Of a stretch of DNA of 64,000 nt, positions 8,933 through 17,745 are shown piece by piece. Position 1 is the first letter of the stretch. Each line of letters starts with the position of its first letter. Source of the stretch: Legionella sp. PC1000 (GTDB lineage: Bacteria > Pseudomonadota > Gammaproteobacteria > Legionellales > Legionellaceae). The notes under the pieces are model-generated. The model had not been told where the DNA came from and ran no database searches. It saw only the letters and a program-made list of their open reading frames with translations. The stretch spans positions 1,582,001-1,646,000 of the forward strand of contig NZ_CP059400.1 of assembly GCF_014109805.1 (NCBI RefSeq), written 5' to 3'. The position numbers and the translations under genes were made by a program.

Positions 8933-10045
8933 ATGTTAAAAACTAAGCAATTATTAGGAAAACTTCTTTCTGATCAAATTAAGCAAAAATCTCTTAAATC
9001 GCCAATCAAAGATGTGGAATTTGCTGTTTATTCACAGTTTGGAGAAGACGGTATTATTCAGTTTATTACACATCATTTAGCAGACGCCATAAAAAATAAG
9101 ATATTTATTGAAATTGGTGTGGAAGATTACACTGAAGCAAATACTCGTTTTTTACTAGAAAATAATAACTGGGAAGGCATTATTATTGACTGTTGTGAAA
9201 AGAGCATTAACAGCATTAAAGCAAGCAATTTTTTCTGGCGAAATAATCTTTTTGCTAAGAAACATTATATTACGAAAGATAATATTCATAGTGTTATAAG
9301 TGAATTGGATGTACCTGACGAGATCGGGCTATTTTCATTGGATATTGATGGTAATGATTATTGGGTCCTGAAAAGTCTGATGGAATGCAATCCAAAATTT
9401 GAACCGGCGATTATTATTTTGGAATACAATAGTTTCTTTGGCAAGGAACTATCGGTATCTATCCCTTATAAAGAAAATTTTACTTGGAATACAACCTATC
9501 CACCAACTTATTTTGGAGCGTCTCTTCGTGCCTATTACGATTTATTGAAAAATCACGGGTATGTTCTTATAGGATCTACTATGGCGGGGAATAACGCCTT
9601 TTTTGTGCATAATAATGTTAACCAAGGAAAACTAGAGGCACTCAGTGTTGAACAAGCTTATCGAAGAGCATTGTTTAATTTAATGCCCTGTTACACAAAA
9701 GATAAATTTGTAGAACAATTAAAGTCCTTACGCTATTTACAAGTTATTAATCTGAAAGACAATCAACCTTTACGTTTGACCGGAACGGAGCTTACCAGTA
9801 ACACAGTATTAGAAGAATTTAATTGCATTAAAGATTTTTTGGTATACGAGGATATTCAGTTCCTTAAAAATGCTTATCGTTATTTATTATGTCGAGAACC
9901 AGATGAAAATGAATTTCAAAACTTCCTACCTCAACTAAATCAAGGAGTCCCGCGAGAAGAAATACTCCACGCCATTCGATTTTCTGAGGAAGGAAATAAA
10001 ATAAATGTTATCCTGCTCGATTTAAAGGAGCAGATGTTTGTCTAG
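8933..10045 (+). CDS. FkbM-like methyltransferase-type protein with C-terminal DUF4214-like segment
   Basis: 370 residues, no signal peptide. The core (about residues 30-225) resembles FkbM-type SAM methyltransferases: IFIEIGVEDY at the position of motif I, then an acidic stretch, and LFSLDIDGNDYWVL, which resembles the family's IDxEGxE..VL segment. FkbM proteins methylate sugar hydroxyls. The motif I glycines are poorly kept, so activity is uncertain. Residues ~312-360 (FLKNAYRYLLCREPDENEF...) match the DUF4214 pattern found in glycan-related and secreted proteins. The ribosome site AGAAGGGG lies upstream of ATG 8933, next to a hairpin. The context suggests sugar modification in the polysaccharide locus. 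Confidence 0.6.
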   Translation: MLKTKQLLGKLLSDQIKQKSLKSPIKDVEFAVYSQFGEDGIIQFITHHLADAIKNKIFIEIGVEDYTEANTRFLLENNNWEGIIIDCCEKSINSIKASNFFWRNNLFAKKHYITKDNIHSVISELDVPDEIGLFSLDIDGNDYWVLKSLMECNPKFEPAIIILEYNSFFGKELSVSIPYKENFTWNTTYPPTYFGASLRAYYDLLKNHGYVLIGSTMAGNNAFFVHNNVNQGKLEALSVEQAYRRALFNLMPCYTKDKFVEQLKSLRYLQVINLKDNQPLRLTGTELTSNTVLEEFNCIKDFLVYEDIQFLKNAYRYLLCREPDENEFQNFLPQLNQGVPREEILHAIRFSEEGNKINVILLDLKEQMFV

Positions 10046-10643
10046 CTTAAGCAAATAAGGTTTCCGCTGTTAATGGGAATTTCTAGAGCTCAGAAATAGA
10101 TTGTAATACTTCTTTTTTTTTCTAAAAATTTTCTTTGATAGCGTGATTAATATGATCTTGAAGCTTTTTGTGGCGTTGTTATTCAGAGTTATTTATCAAT
10201 TATTGTTTACAAAATTTCCATGTGATGTTTTTATTGTATTCACTAAAAAAAGTAAGATATACTGCAAATAAGAAGTTGTATCGGATTTGGGTTAGGTGAT
10301 TATGCTCGTGGATTGAACTGCTTTCCCCTGTCTTAAGTATGTTTTATTTTTTCAGATTGACTGAGTATGAGCATATTTTTTTTTGAAAAAGCTTCGGTGG
10401 GTATTTAGATTTTATCATGTAGTCAATGCAAGTCACTTTCCTGTATGTTTATCAAAAAAGTCCTATTCTGATACATTTTGCATTTGCTAACTTGGGAAAA
10501 GATGTGCATAGGTACATTGAAGAATTATTGATTAAAATTATCTTTCATCGAGGTTCTCCCTCGCACTTGTGCATCATCAAAGGACAATATTAGTTTGCAA
10601 GAGCTCTAATAAGAGGCGCAGCCCCAAAAATAAAGGAATCCAA
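10046..10643. other. Intergenic region, about 600 bp, no gene seen
   Basis: Very AT-rich spacer upstream of the coiled-coil methyltransferase. No frame of convincing length or composition is present. The open frame of the next gene extends back to 10569, but the sequence before 10644 does not look coding. It could be a decayed gene or a long promoter/leader region. Confidence 0.4.
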
Positions 10644-12143
10644 ATGAGAAAATGTTGGTGTGGGACTACAAAAAATTTAAGTAAATTTGGACCAAATTAT
10701 GGATTTTGTCTTGATTGCCAGACTCTGGTTTCACAGGCCGGACTTAATGATGAGGAGTTATTAGTAAAGGATGATGAAACGGATTTTTATGGAAAAAAAT
10801 ATTGGATTGAGCACCAGACCCACGATCTAGAACAAGCAGATATTTTTACTCGCTCCAGAACTGATTTAATCGAAAGAAACTTACATTGGATGCAGACCTT
10901 ACTTAAATATCAAAGCCCTCCGGCCAAGGTACTTGAAATAGGCTGTTGCCACGGCAGCTTTGTTGCGTTGATGAAACAAGCAGGTTATATGGCGTGCGGA
11001 TTAGAACTCAGTCCTTGGGTTATTGAATATGGCCAACATATTTTTGATGTTCCTATATTGCTAGGGCCAGTTGAACAAGCTAAGCTTGAGCCGGCAAGTT
11101 TTGATGTCATTGCATTAATGGATGTGCTTGAGCATTTACCCGACCCGGAAAAAACAATGCGACTTTGCCTTCAATTACTTAAGCCCGGGGGCTGCTTAAT
11201 CATTCAAACGCCTCAATTCAAAGAAAATGATGTCTATGAAAATCTGAAAGCTGCTAGAGCTCCTTTTTTACAACTGTTAACGCATGATGAACATCTCTAT
11301 TTATTCAGTCAAACATCAATCAAGCGTTTGTTCTCTAAATTAGGGGCAAATCATATTGCTTTTGAGCCGGCAATATTTGCTCACTATGATATGTTCCTGA
11401 TTGTTAGCCGTCAACCTCTTAATCCACATTCTCAAGATGAGATTGAAAAGAGTCTTCTTGCAACTGCAAGTGGAAGGATGACCCTGGCATTATTAGATCT
11501 TCGCTCTAATTTTTTAAAGTGTCAGAATTCATTAACTGAAGTAGAGGCTGATCGTGCTGAACGGGGGAAACACATTCAATTGTTGTCCACATGGCTTACT
11601 GATGCCCGTCAAGAAGTAGAGGAGCTTCAAGAGTATAAAACAAATGCTGAAGCCCAAATTCACTCATTGACCACATGGCTTACTGATGCGCGTCAAGAGG
11701 TAGAGGTTCTTCAAGAGTATAAAACAAACGCGGATGCTCAAATCCACTCATTGACCACATGGCTTACTGATGCGCGTCAAGAGGTAGAGGTTCTTCAAGA
11801 GTATAAAACAAACGCGGATGCTCAAATCCACTCATTGACCACATGGCTCACTGATGCGCGTCAAGAGGTTGGAGTTCTTCAAGAGTATAAAACAAATGCG
11901 GATGCTCAAGTTCAGTCGTTGACTATATGGCTTACTGAAGCGCGTCAAGAGGTAGAGGTTCTTCAAGAGTATAAAACACATGCTGATGCTCAAATTCAAT
12001 CATTGACAGTCCAGCTTACCGACGCACAGAATTTGCTCTCCTTACCGCTAATAAAAATTGCTCTTAAGACTCTCAATACATGGAATAACCTTTTTACAAA
12101 AGTACAATTTTTTAAGAGAATTAAAAATGAAGCAAGAAAATAA
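10644..12143 (+). CDS. SAM-dependent methyltransferase with C-terminal 28-residue repeat coiled coil
   Basis: 499 residues. The N-terminus has a four-Cys knuckle (C4, C6, C22, C25) as in some sugar C-methyltransferases. A class I methyltransferase follows, with VLEIGCCHGSF near residue 95 and FDVIALMDVLEHLPDP further on. Residues 311-465 are five and a half copies of a 28-residue unit (about LTTWLTDARQEVEVLQEYKT). It has perfect 3/4 heptad spacing (I, L, L, A, V, L, K, A at a/d), so it should be a long coiled coil. The last ~34 residues are amphipathic and basic. ATG 10644 has AAAGGAA upstream; the frame extends 25 codons further without support. Domain order recalls WbdD, the methylating chain terminator of ABC-exported O-antigens (inference). 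Confidence 0.82.
   Translation: MRKCWCGTTKNLSKFGPNYGFCLDCQTLVSQAGLNDEELLVKDDETDFYGKKYWIEHQTHDLEQADIFTRSRTDLIERNLHWMQTLLKYQSPPAKVLEIGCCHGSFVALMKQAGYMACGLELSPWVIEYGQHIFDVPILLGPVEQAKLEPASFDVIALMDVLEHLPDPEKTMRLCLQLLKPGGCLIIQTPQFKENDVYENLKAARAPFLQLLTHDEHLYLFSQTSIKRLFSKLGANHIAFEPAIFAHYDMFLIVSRQPLNPHSQDEIEKSLLATASGRMTLALLDLRSNFLKCQNSLTEVEADRAERGKHIQLLSTWLTDARQEVEELQEYKTNAEAQIHSLTTWLTDARQEVEVLQEYKTNADAQIHSLTTWLTDARQEVEVLQEYKTNADAQIHSLTTWLTDARQEVGVLQEYKTNADAQVQSLTIWLTEARQEVEVLQEYKTHADAQIQSLTVQLTDAQNLLSLPLIKIALKTLNTWNNLFTKVQFFKRIKNEARK
11574..12038 (+). repeat. 84-bp in-frame tandem repeats (5.5 copies)
   Basis: Copies begin at 11574, 11658, 11742, 11826 and 11910, with a partial copy from 11994. Copies two and three differ at a single base of 84 (ATT/ATC in the first codon); the outer copies are more diverged. 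Because 84 bp is 28 codons, or four heptads, gain or loss of a copy keeps both frame and coil register, so the number may vary between strains. Confidence 0.95.
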
Positions 12144-13038
12144 TCTGCCAAAAATTTCTATTGTGACTCCCTCATATAACCAAGGCTCTTTTCTTCGGCA
12201 ATGTATTGAATCCGTTCTCTCTCAAAATTATCCAAACTTGGAATATATTATTATTGATGGTGGATCCCATGATGATTCCTTATCAATTATTCATGAATTT
12301 GAGCCTTATCTTACTTATTGGGTAAGTGAGCCAGATAAAGGTCAAAGCGATGCAATAAATAAAGGATTCATGAAAGCATCTGGAGAGTTAGTTGCTTGGC
12401 TTAATTCCGATGACTACTATCTTCCAGGCGCGTTTGAACAAGTGGTCAATGCGTATCAAATAAATCCACACGCTCCCTTTTTTTTCGGAGATGGATTTCG
12501 AGTTTCGAAAACAGGGGAAATACGAACTCGGTTCTTCCCTAAAAACAGTTTAACTTTTGACCGTGCTGCATTAGTTATGGGTTTGAACTATATCTTGCAA
12601 CCTTCGACATTTATGAATCGCCATTGTTTAGAACAAATAGGGTATCTTAATGTGGAATTAGAGTATGGAATGGATTTTGATTTGTGGATGCGTCTTTCCA
12701 CATTAGGTGATCCTCATCCTATCCATGGTGTTTTGTCTGCAAATCGGGAATATAACACCACTAAAACCTCAACAGGTTCATTCAAACGCATAGAAGAACT
12801 TCGACGTATCTCAATGCAACATTCGGGACTGGAGATGACTCCAGGCGTTTTGCGTTATATGTTGGATAATCTTTATAAATTTGCAAAAAAAAATGAAGAT
12901 ATTTTTCCTGGATGGTATCAAAAAGACATCATAAAATTTGGGAAGAAAACAGGACAGTTAATGGCACAATTTAATGCAAACAAAAATGGTTTTCCACGAA
13001 GATCATTAATAAGCCTTCTCAAAAACAAGATAAAATAA
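12127..13038 (+). CDS. GT2 family glycosyltransferase (copy A)
   Basis: 303-residue inverting GT-A glycosyltransferase that would add a sugar from a nucleotide donor to the growing glycan on the cytosolic membrane face. The start reads KISIVTPSYNQGSFLRQCIE, followed by YIIIDGGSHDDS and the metal-binding segment LNSDD (DXD type, near residue 97). The GMDFDLWMRL block is typical of WcaA-like enzymes. ATG 12127 overlaps the end of the methyltransferase gene by 17 bp, which suggests translational coupling; the frame extends 23 codons upstream but matches its duplicate only from this ATG. A near-identical paralog lies at 16229-17113. The donor sugar cannot be read from sequence. Confidence 0.9.
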   Translation: MKQENNLPKISIVTPSYNQGSFLRQCIESVLSQNYPNLEYIIIDGGSHDDSLSIIHEFEPYLTYWVSEPDKGQSDAINKGFMKASGELVAWLNSDDYYLPGAFEQVVNAYQINPHAPFFFGDGFRVSKTGEIRTRFFPKNSLTFDRAALVMGLNYILQPSTFMNRHCLEQIGYLNVELEYGMDFDLWMRLSTLGDPHPIHGVLSANREYNTTKTSTGSFKRIEELRRISMQHSGLEMTPGVLRYMLDNLYKFAKKNEDIFPGWYQKDIIKFGKKTGQLMAQFNANKNGFPRRSLISLLKNKIK

Positions 13039-13055
13039 ATACATGGAATTACGAT

Positions 13056-15431
13056 ATGATTATAGGAATTGAACTTCGCCAATTAGTGATTGGTGCTTCT
13101 GGAGGCATTTCTCAGCTAGTGAAAGGGATTTGTGAATCGATGTTTATCCTCTATCAAGAGCATCAATTTTTAGTATTTTGTACTCCTTTTAATAGAGCCA
13201 TGCTGGAGTCTCACTCAGAAAACATTCGTTTTTTTACTTTATCGAGTACTACTTTTTTCTCTGATTTGGATAGAATTGCGGCTGAAAATAACCTTGATGT
13301 TCTTTTTCGTACTTATCCTATGGAAGATACATTACAGTTTCCATTAAACAAGCAAATTTTTTTAATCCCTGATATACAACACGAAGTTTATCCTGAGTTT
13401 TTCTCTAAAAAAGTACTTCAATCTAGAAGATCATCCTTTTCAAAAGCACTGACTCAGGCAGGAGCTATCGGCACTATATCAGAATTTGCAAAAAAATCCC
13501 TTTATGATTTTCCCCAAACAAAATGCAACGATATTTTTCTTATGGAACCCTCTTTACAAAAAGTCCATAGTCTAACAACAACCGAAGATTGTTTGACTGA
13601 TAAAGAAAAGGCTTTGATTCCTAAAACGCCATTTTTCTTCTTTCCTGCAAATATCTGGAAGCATAAAAATCATATTCGATTGCTGCAAGCTTTTCGTTTC
13701 CTTTTAAAAAATAATCGTGATTTAAATGTGACTCTTGTTTTAACTGGTAATAGAGATGGGTGGAAAAAGCTTCATAAAAACAACAAGGACTTGCCTGTTT
13801 TACATCTGGGCTTTATTCGGCCTGAATTTTTTCGAATACTTATGGAACGCGCCCAAGCATTGGTTTTTTTCACACTCTACGAAGGCTTTGGGATACCTTT
13901 ATTAGAAGCTTTTAATACAGGTACCCCCGTTTTATGCAGTAATACTACCAGTCTTCCTGAAGTAGGGGGGGATGCTGTGATTACGTGCTCTCCTTTAGAT
14001 ATCTCAGCAATGGCTTATGCTATGAAAGAGATTCTGCAAAATAATGAGTTGCGTGAAACACTAGTTCAACGTGGTAAAGCACGATTAAATGCATATTCTT
14101 GGGAGCGATCAGCACATAATTTATTTGCGGCTTGTGCTCGAGTTGCAGAAAAGACCAGACAAAAGGTCTATGAAGAATCGACATCAAAAAACTTACCCTT
14201 AGTATCTATTATCACTCCCTCTTTTAATCAAGGAAGATTTCTCAAGCGCACCATAGATAGTGTACTTACCCAAGACTATCCTCATATTGAATATATTGTA
14301 ATTGATGGAGGCTCTACTGATAATTCCGTAGATATTCTTCGTTCTTATACTGATCGGTTTTTTTGGAGTTCAGAGCCAGATAATGGACAAACTCATGCCA
14401 TTAATAAAGGTATGAAGCAGGCAAAGGGAGAAATTCTTGCTTATTTGAACTCTGATGATGTGTTAACTCCCGGCGCTATTCGGAAAGTTGTTGATTTTTT
14501 TCTGAATCATCCGCACTGTGATATGGTTTATGGTCAGGCAGATTATATTGATGAACATGATAATATCATTGGTACTTATAAGACGGATGAATATTCATTT
14601 AATAGATTGTCCCAAGACTGCATGATATGTCAGCCTTCTGCTTTTTGGCGACGTCGTGTAGTCGAAGAAATTGGATTTTTTGATGAACAACTCCATTTTG
14701 TTATGGATTATGACTTCTGGTTACGTATTGCAAAAGCCAACATGGATATCCAGTTTTTGCACGAAAAACTTTCCTGTTCACGCTTATATCCAGAAACTAA
14801 GACCCTTTCGGGGCGTATCAAGATCTATCAAGAAATATTTAGCATATGCAAACATCATATTGGTCATACACATCTCAATTATTACCAGGGATACTGGCAC
14901 CACTTGATTTATGAGAAAAAAAATGCAATCAGTAAGATAGTTGGCTTATTATCCATTAAAGGGATACATCATCCTATCAGCAAGCTACATTACCATTGGT
15001 CACGTCGGACTCAGAGCCTTTCAAATCTGACTAAAAGAATTAAAGAATTTGGAAAAACTTCTCTCAAAAAAATTCGTTTTATCAATAAAACTATTTCAAA
15101 ATCTAACATTCGTGGTTTTTTTTCGGATAATTGGCTCTCAAAAGAATTTTCATGTAACTCGGGCAAGAGAGCCGTTGGAGAAACTCTCTACATAGGTGGA
15201 GTTACGCCAATGGACTCAACCATGCTTATTATGGCAGGTAAAAAAAGAGTAGGTCAGTTTCAATTTACTGCCCATCAGTACCAACAAGTATCTATTCCCA
15301 ATGAGTTAGTAAATAACAAACGAATTTATATACAATTCACTGAGTCTTTTATCGATGCTGCAGGTAGAGAGCTCGCATTCTTACTTCATGATACGAATTT
15401 TTTTTCCGAACGAGATACCTGGGTAACTTGA
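13056..15431 (+). CDS. Two-domain glycosyltransferase, GT4 + GT2, with C-terminal beta domain
   Basis: 791 residues with two catalytic modules, so it may add two successive sugars. Residues ~1-370 are a GT4 retaining enzyme; the E(x7)E motif appears in YEGFGIPLLEAF near residue 280, followed by GTPVLCSN. Residues ~385-600 are a GT2 module related to the neighbouring genes: SIITPSFNQGRFLKRTID, YIVIDGGSTDNS, YLNSDD. After a basic linker, residues ~690-791 resemble the beta-sandwich tail often appended to O-antigen glycosyltransferases (SKEFSCNSGKRAVGETLYIG onward). It starts 18 bp after copy A and is probably co-transcribed. Donor specificity is unknown. Confidence 0.88.
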   Translation: MIIGIELRQLVIGASGGISQLVKGICESMFILYQEHQFLVFCTPFNRAMLESHSENIRFFTLSSTTFFSDLDRIAAENNLDVLFRTYPMEDTLQFPLNKQIFLIPDIQHEVYPEFFSKKVLQSRRSSFSKALTQAGAIGTISEFAKKSLYDFPQTKCNDIFLMEPSLQKVHSLTTTEDCLTDKEKALIPKTPFFFFPANIWKHKNHIRLLQAFRFLLKNNRDLNVTLVLTGNRDGWKKLHKNNKDLPVLHLGFIRPEFFRILMERAQALVFFTLYEGFGIPLLEAFNTGTPVLCSNTTSLPEVGGDAVITCSPLDISAMAYAMKEILQNNELRETLVQRGKARLNAYSWERSAHNLFAACARVAEKTRQKVYEESTSKNLPLVSIITPSFNQGRFLKRTIDSVLTQDYPHIEYIVIDGGSTDNSVDILRSYTDRFFWSSEPDNGQTHAINKGMKQAKGEILAYLNSDDVLTPGAIRKVVDFFLNHPHCDMVYGQADYIDEHDNIIGTYKTDEYSFNRLSQDCMICQPSAFWRRRVVEEIGFFDEQLHFVMDYDFWLRIAKANMDIQFLHEKLSCSRLYPETKTLSGRIKIYQEIFSICKHHIGHTHLNYYQGYWHHLIYEKKNAISKIVGLLSIKGIHHPISKLHYHWSRRTQSLSNLTKRIKEFGKTSLKKIRFINKTISKSNIRGFFSDNWLSKEFSCNSGKRAVGETLYIGGVTPMDSTMLIMAGKKRVGQFQFTAHQYQQVSIPNELVNNKRIYIQFTESFIDAAGRELAFLLHDTNFFSERDTWVT

Positions 15432-15549
15432 GTATGGTGAGCAGCTATAAGAGATAAACTGCTTTTAAATATTGTTCTCTTTATTATGAGTGTGCTATCT
15501 TGAGCAAACGAAAATGCTTTATTAAATATAGGAATTATAAGGATTAATT

Positions 15550-16131
15550 ATGAAAAAGAAGGATTTTTTTGGAGGATTTTTTTTAGGCATAATCGTGGGC
15601 GTGATAAGTTTATCTGCTCTGAAATACCCGGGAATTGCACAGAAGACTGAGGCTGATTCAGTACAGGGTATGCAAAAGATCCCTAATGATAAAACGATGA
15701 ATGTATCTTCAGAAGATGCGCGTTTGCACAATTTATCTCGAGCCGAGATAAAAATTATTAATGTAAGCAATTCATATCCCGAAGAGAAGAGTGGTGATAA
15801 TTGGTGGTATTGGGTTAAAGATAAGATTGTTTTCCAATTGGAACCCTCCGATGCATCTTCAGAAATGAAAAAAATAAGGTTATTTTTTGAATATGGGATA
15901 CATGGAGATCAGCAATTAACCATTTATTTGTGGGACAAGAATGACCCCCATAAAATTGTGCTTAATGCAAAAAACGGAGAACGATCCGTTTATGATAAAG
16001 TACTTGATATTTCCCCTGCATCGTTGACTAAACTTACCATTGTGACTAATGGAGCAGCTAAGCCTTTAAGCAAAACCGATTCAAGGCGTGCTGCTTATAC
16101 TATTTCTAATTTAAAAGTTACCCCAGTATAA
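15550..16131 (+). CDS. Membrane-anchored protein with the AlgX-like C-terminal domain
   Basis: 193 residues. Residues ~4-24 are one hydrophobic segment after a KKK start (an uncleaved anchor or signal peptide). A polar linker follows to about residue 65. Residues 66-193 are homologous to the last 130 residues of the AlgX-like protein at 3861-5465, including the shared NWWYWVKDKI block, and share about 59 percent of positions by hand alignment. No catalytic serine or GDS motif is present, so it cannot be an acyltransferase itself. It is likely a periplasm-facing binding or scaffolding protein for the same glycan (inference). It lies between glycosyltransferase genes, with AAGGATT upstream of ATG 15550. 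Confidence 0.8.
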   Translation: MKKKDFFGGFFLGIIVGVISLSALKYPGIAQKTEADSVQGMQKIPNDKTMNVSSEDARLHNLSRAEIKIINVSNSYPEEKSGDNWWYWVKDKIVFQLEPSDASSEMKKIRLFFEYGIHGDQQLTIYLWDKNDPHKIVLNAKNGERSVYDKVLDISPASLTKLTIVTNGAAKPLSKTDSRRAAYTISNLKVTPV

Positions 16132-16228
16132 GTCGACGAAGAGTTGAGGAGCATTGGCCTTACAAAAACAATTAAAATTAAAAGAATCTAAATCACGTGC
16201 GGATAATTAAATTTTTTAAGGAATTAAA

Positions 16229-17113
16229 ATGAGGCAAGAAAATAATCTGCCAAAGGTTTCTATTGTGACTCCCTCATTTAACCAAGGCTCTTTTCTTCGG
16301 CAGTGTATTGAATCCGTACTCTCTCAAAATTATCCAAACTTGGAGTATATTATTATTGATGGTGGATCTCATGACGATTCCTTATCAATTATCCATGAAT
16401 TTGAGCCTTATCTTACTTATTGGGTAAGTGAGCCAGATAAAGGTCAAAGCGATGCAATAAATAAAGGGTTCATGAAAGCATCTGGAGAGTTGGTTGCTTG
16501 GCTTAATTCCGATGATTACTACCTTCCAGGCGCGTTTGAACAAGTGGTCAATGCGTACCAAATAAATCCACACTCTCCCTTTTTCTTCGGAGATGGATTT
16601 CGTGTTTCGGCAACAGGCGAAGTATTGGCCCATTTTTTCCCCAAGAACAGCTTGACTTTCGACCGTGATGCATTAGTTATGGGTTTGAACTATATCTTGC
16701 AACCTTCAACATTTATGAATCGCCATTGTTTAGAACAAATAGGGTATCTTAATGTGGAATTAGAGTATGGAATGGATTCTGATTTGTGGATGCGGCTGTC
16801 AGCATTGGGTGATCCTCATCCTGTCGATGCTGTTTTGTCTGCAAGCCGAGAATATGCTGCGACTAAAACCTCTATAGGTTCGTTTAAACGCATAGAAGAA
16901 CTCCGACGGATCTCAATGCAACATTCTGGATTCGAAATGACTCCCGGTGTTCTGTGTTATCTGCTTGATACCTTATATAAATTTGCAAAAAATAACGAAA
17001 ATATCTTTCCTGGATGGTACCAAGAAGACATCATCAAACTTTGGGAAAAAACAGGACGGTTGATGGCTCAATTTAATGCAGGAAGTGATGGTTTCCCACA
17101 AAGATCGCCATAA
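16229..17113 (+). CDS. GT2 family glycosyltransferase (copy B)
   Basis: 294-residue paralog of the enzyme at 12127-13038, very similar over its whole length and in the bases just before the start codon, so it arose by a recent duplication. The catalytic features are kept: SIVTPSFNQGSFLRQCIE, IIIDGGSHDDS, LNSDD and GMDSDLWMRL (copy A has GMDFDLWMRL). Differences concentrate in the acceptor half, including about residues 130-145 (VSATGEVLAHFFPK versus VSKTGEIRTRFFPK) and 210-225, and at the C-terminus. That is consistent with altered specificity, but is not proof. It starts 98 bp after the anchored-domain gene and precedes rfbC. Confidence 0.9.
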   Translation: MRQENNLPKVSIVTPSFNQGSFLRQCIESVLSQNYPNLEYIIIDGGSHDDSLSIIHEFEPYLTYWVSEPDKGQSDAINKGFMKASGELVAWLNSDDYYLPGAFEQVVNAYQINPHSPFFFGDGFRVSATGEVLAHFFPKNSLTFDRDALVMGLNYILQPSTFMNRHCLEQIGYLNVELEYGMDSDLWMRLSALGDPHPVDAVLSASREYAATKTSIGSFKRIEELRRISMQHSGFEMTPGVLCYLLDTLYKFAKNNENIFPGWYQEDIIKLWEKTGRLMAQFNAGSDGFPQRSP

Positions 17114-17184
17114 GCCTTTTCTCTCAAACATAAAGTAAAATCAATGAGTGTAAATTTTTCAATACAGAAACATGGCGATAGTTA

Positions 17185-17745
17185 ATGAATATATTAGATA
17201 CGAAAATATCTGAAGTGAAAATTATAGAACCTCGAGTTCATGGTGATGAGCGTGGTTTTTTTTTCGAATCATTTCAAGCTGCTCGATATGCGGCATTACT
17301 GGGCATACACGATACTTTTGTTCAGGATAATTTATCGAGGTCGCGTAAAGGAGTTTTGCGAGGCTTACATTACCAATATCAGCATGCTCAGGGAAAATTG
17401 GTTTCTGTTTTGGCTGGAGAAGTCTTTGATGTGGCTGTTGATATCCGGTTAGGCTCACCAACTTTTGGATTGTGGGTAGGTGTCATTCTTTCTGGAGAGA
17501 ATAAGCGTCAACTTTGGATCCCCAAAGGCTTTGCCCATGGGTTTTATGTTTTAAGCCCTACTGCCGATTTTTTTTATAAATGCACAGACTTTTATCATCC
17601 AGAAAGTGAATTGTCGATTAATTATCGCGATCCAGAATTGGCTATCAATTGGCCTCTATCTGATGATGTGCGGCTTTCGGCAAAAGATATTCAAGCAAGC
17701 CCTTTGAACTTAATCGATCGCCAATTTCTGCCGAGATTTATATGA
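17185..17745 (+). CDS. rfbC: dTDP-4-dehydrorhamnose 3,5-epimerase
   Basis: 186-residue cupin enzyme that epimerises C3 and C5 of dTDP-4-keto-6-deoxyglucose, the third step of dTDP-L-rhamnose synthesis. Family motifs are FVQDNLSRSRKGVLRGLHYQ with the catalytic His, the KLVSVLAGEVFDVAVDIR strand, and IPKGFAHGF. The stop overlaps the rfbD start by four bases, so the two are translationally coupled. The other two pathway genes, rfbB and rfbA, converge from the opposite strand. Normal length for the family. Confidence 0.96.
   Translation: MNILDTKISEVKIIEPRVHGDERGFFFESFQAARYAALLGIHDTFVQDNLSRSRKGVLRGLHYQYQHAQGKLVSVLAGEVFDVAVDIRLGSPTFGLWVGVILSGENKRQLWIPKGFAHGFYVLSPTADFFYKCTDFYHPESELSINYRDPELAINWPLSDDVRLSAKDIQASPLNLIDRQFLPRFI

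Noticed and set aside
10569..10643. N-terminal extension of the coiled-coil methyltransferase
   Set aside because: The extra 25 residues are basic and of non-coding texture, and a better ribosome site precedes ATG 10644.
11574..12038. Tandem repeats that could be taken for a CRISPR array
   Set aside because: The units are 84 bp, contiguous without spacers, and in frame inside a coding region; they encode a heptad coiled coil.
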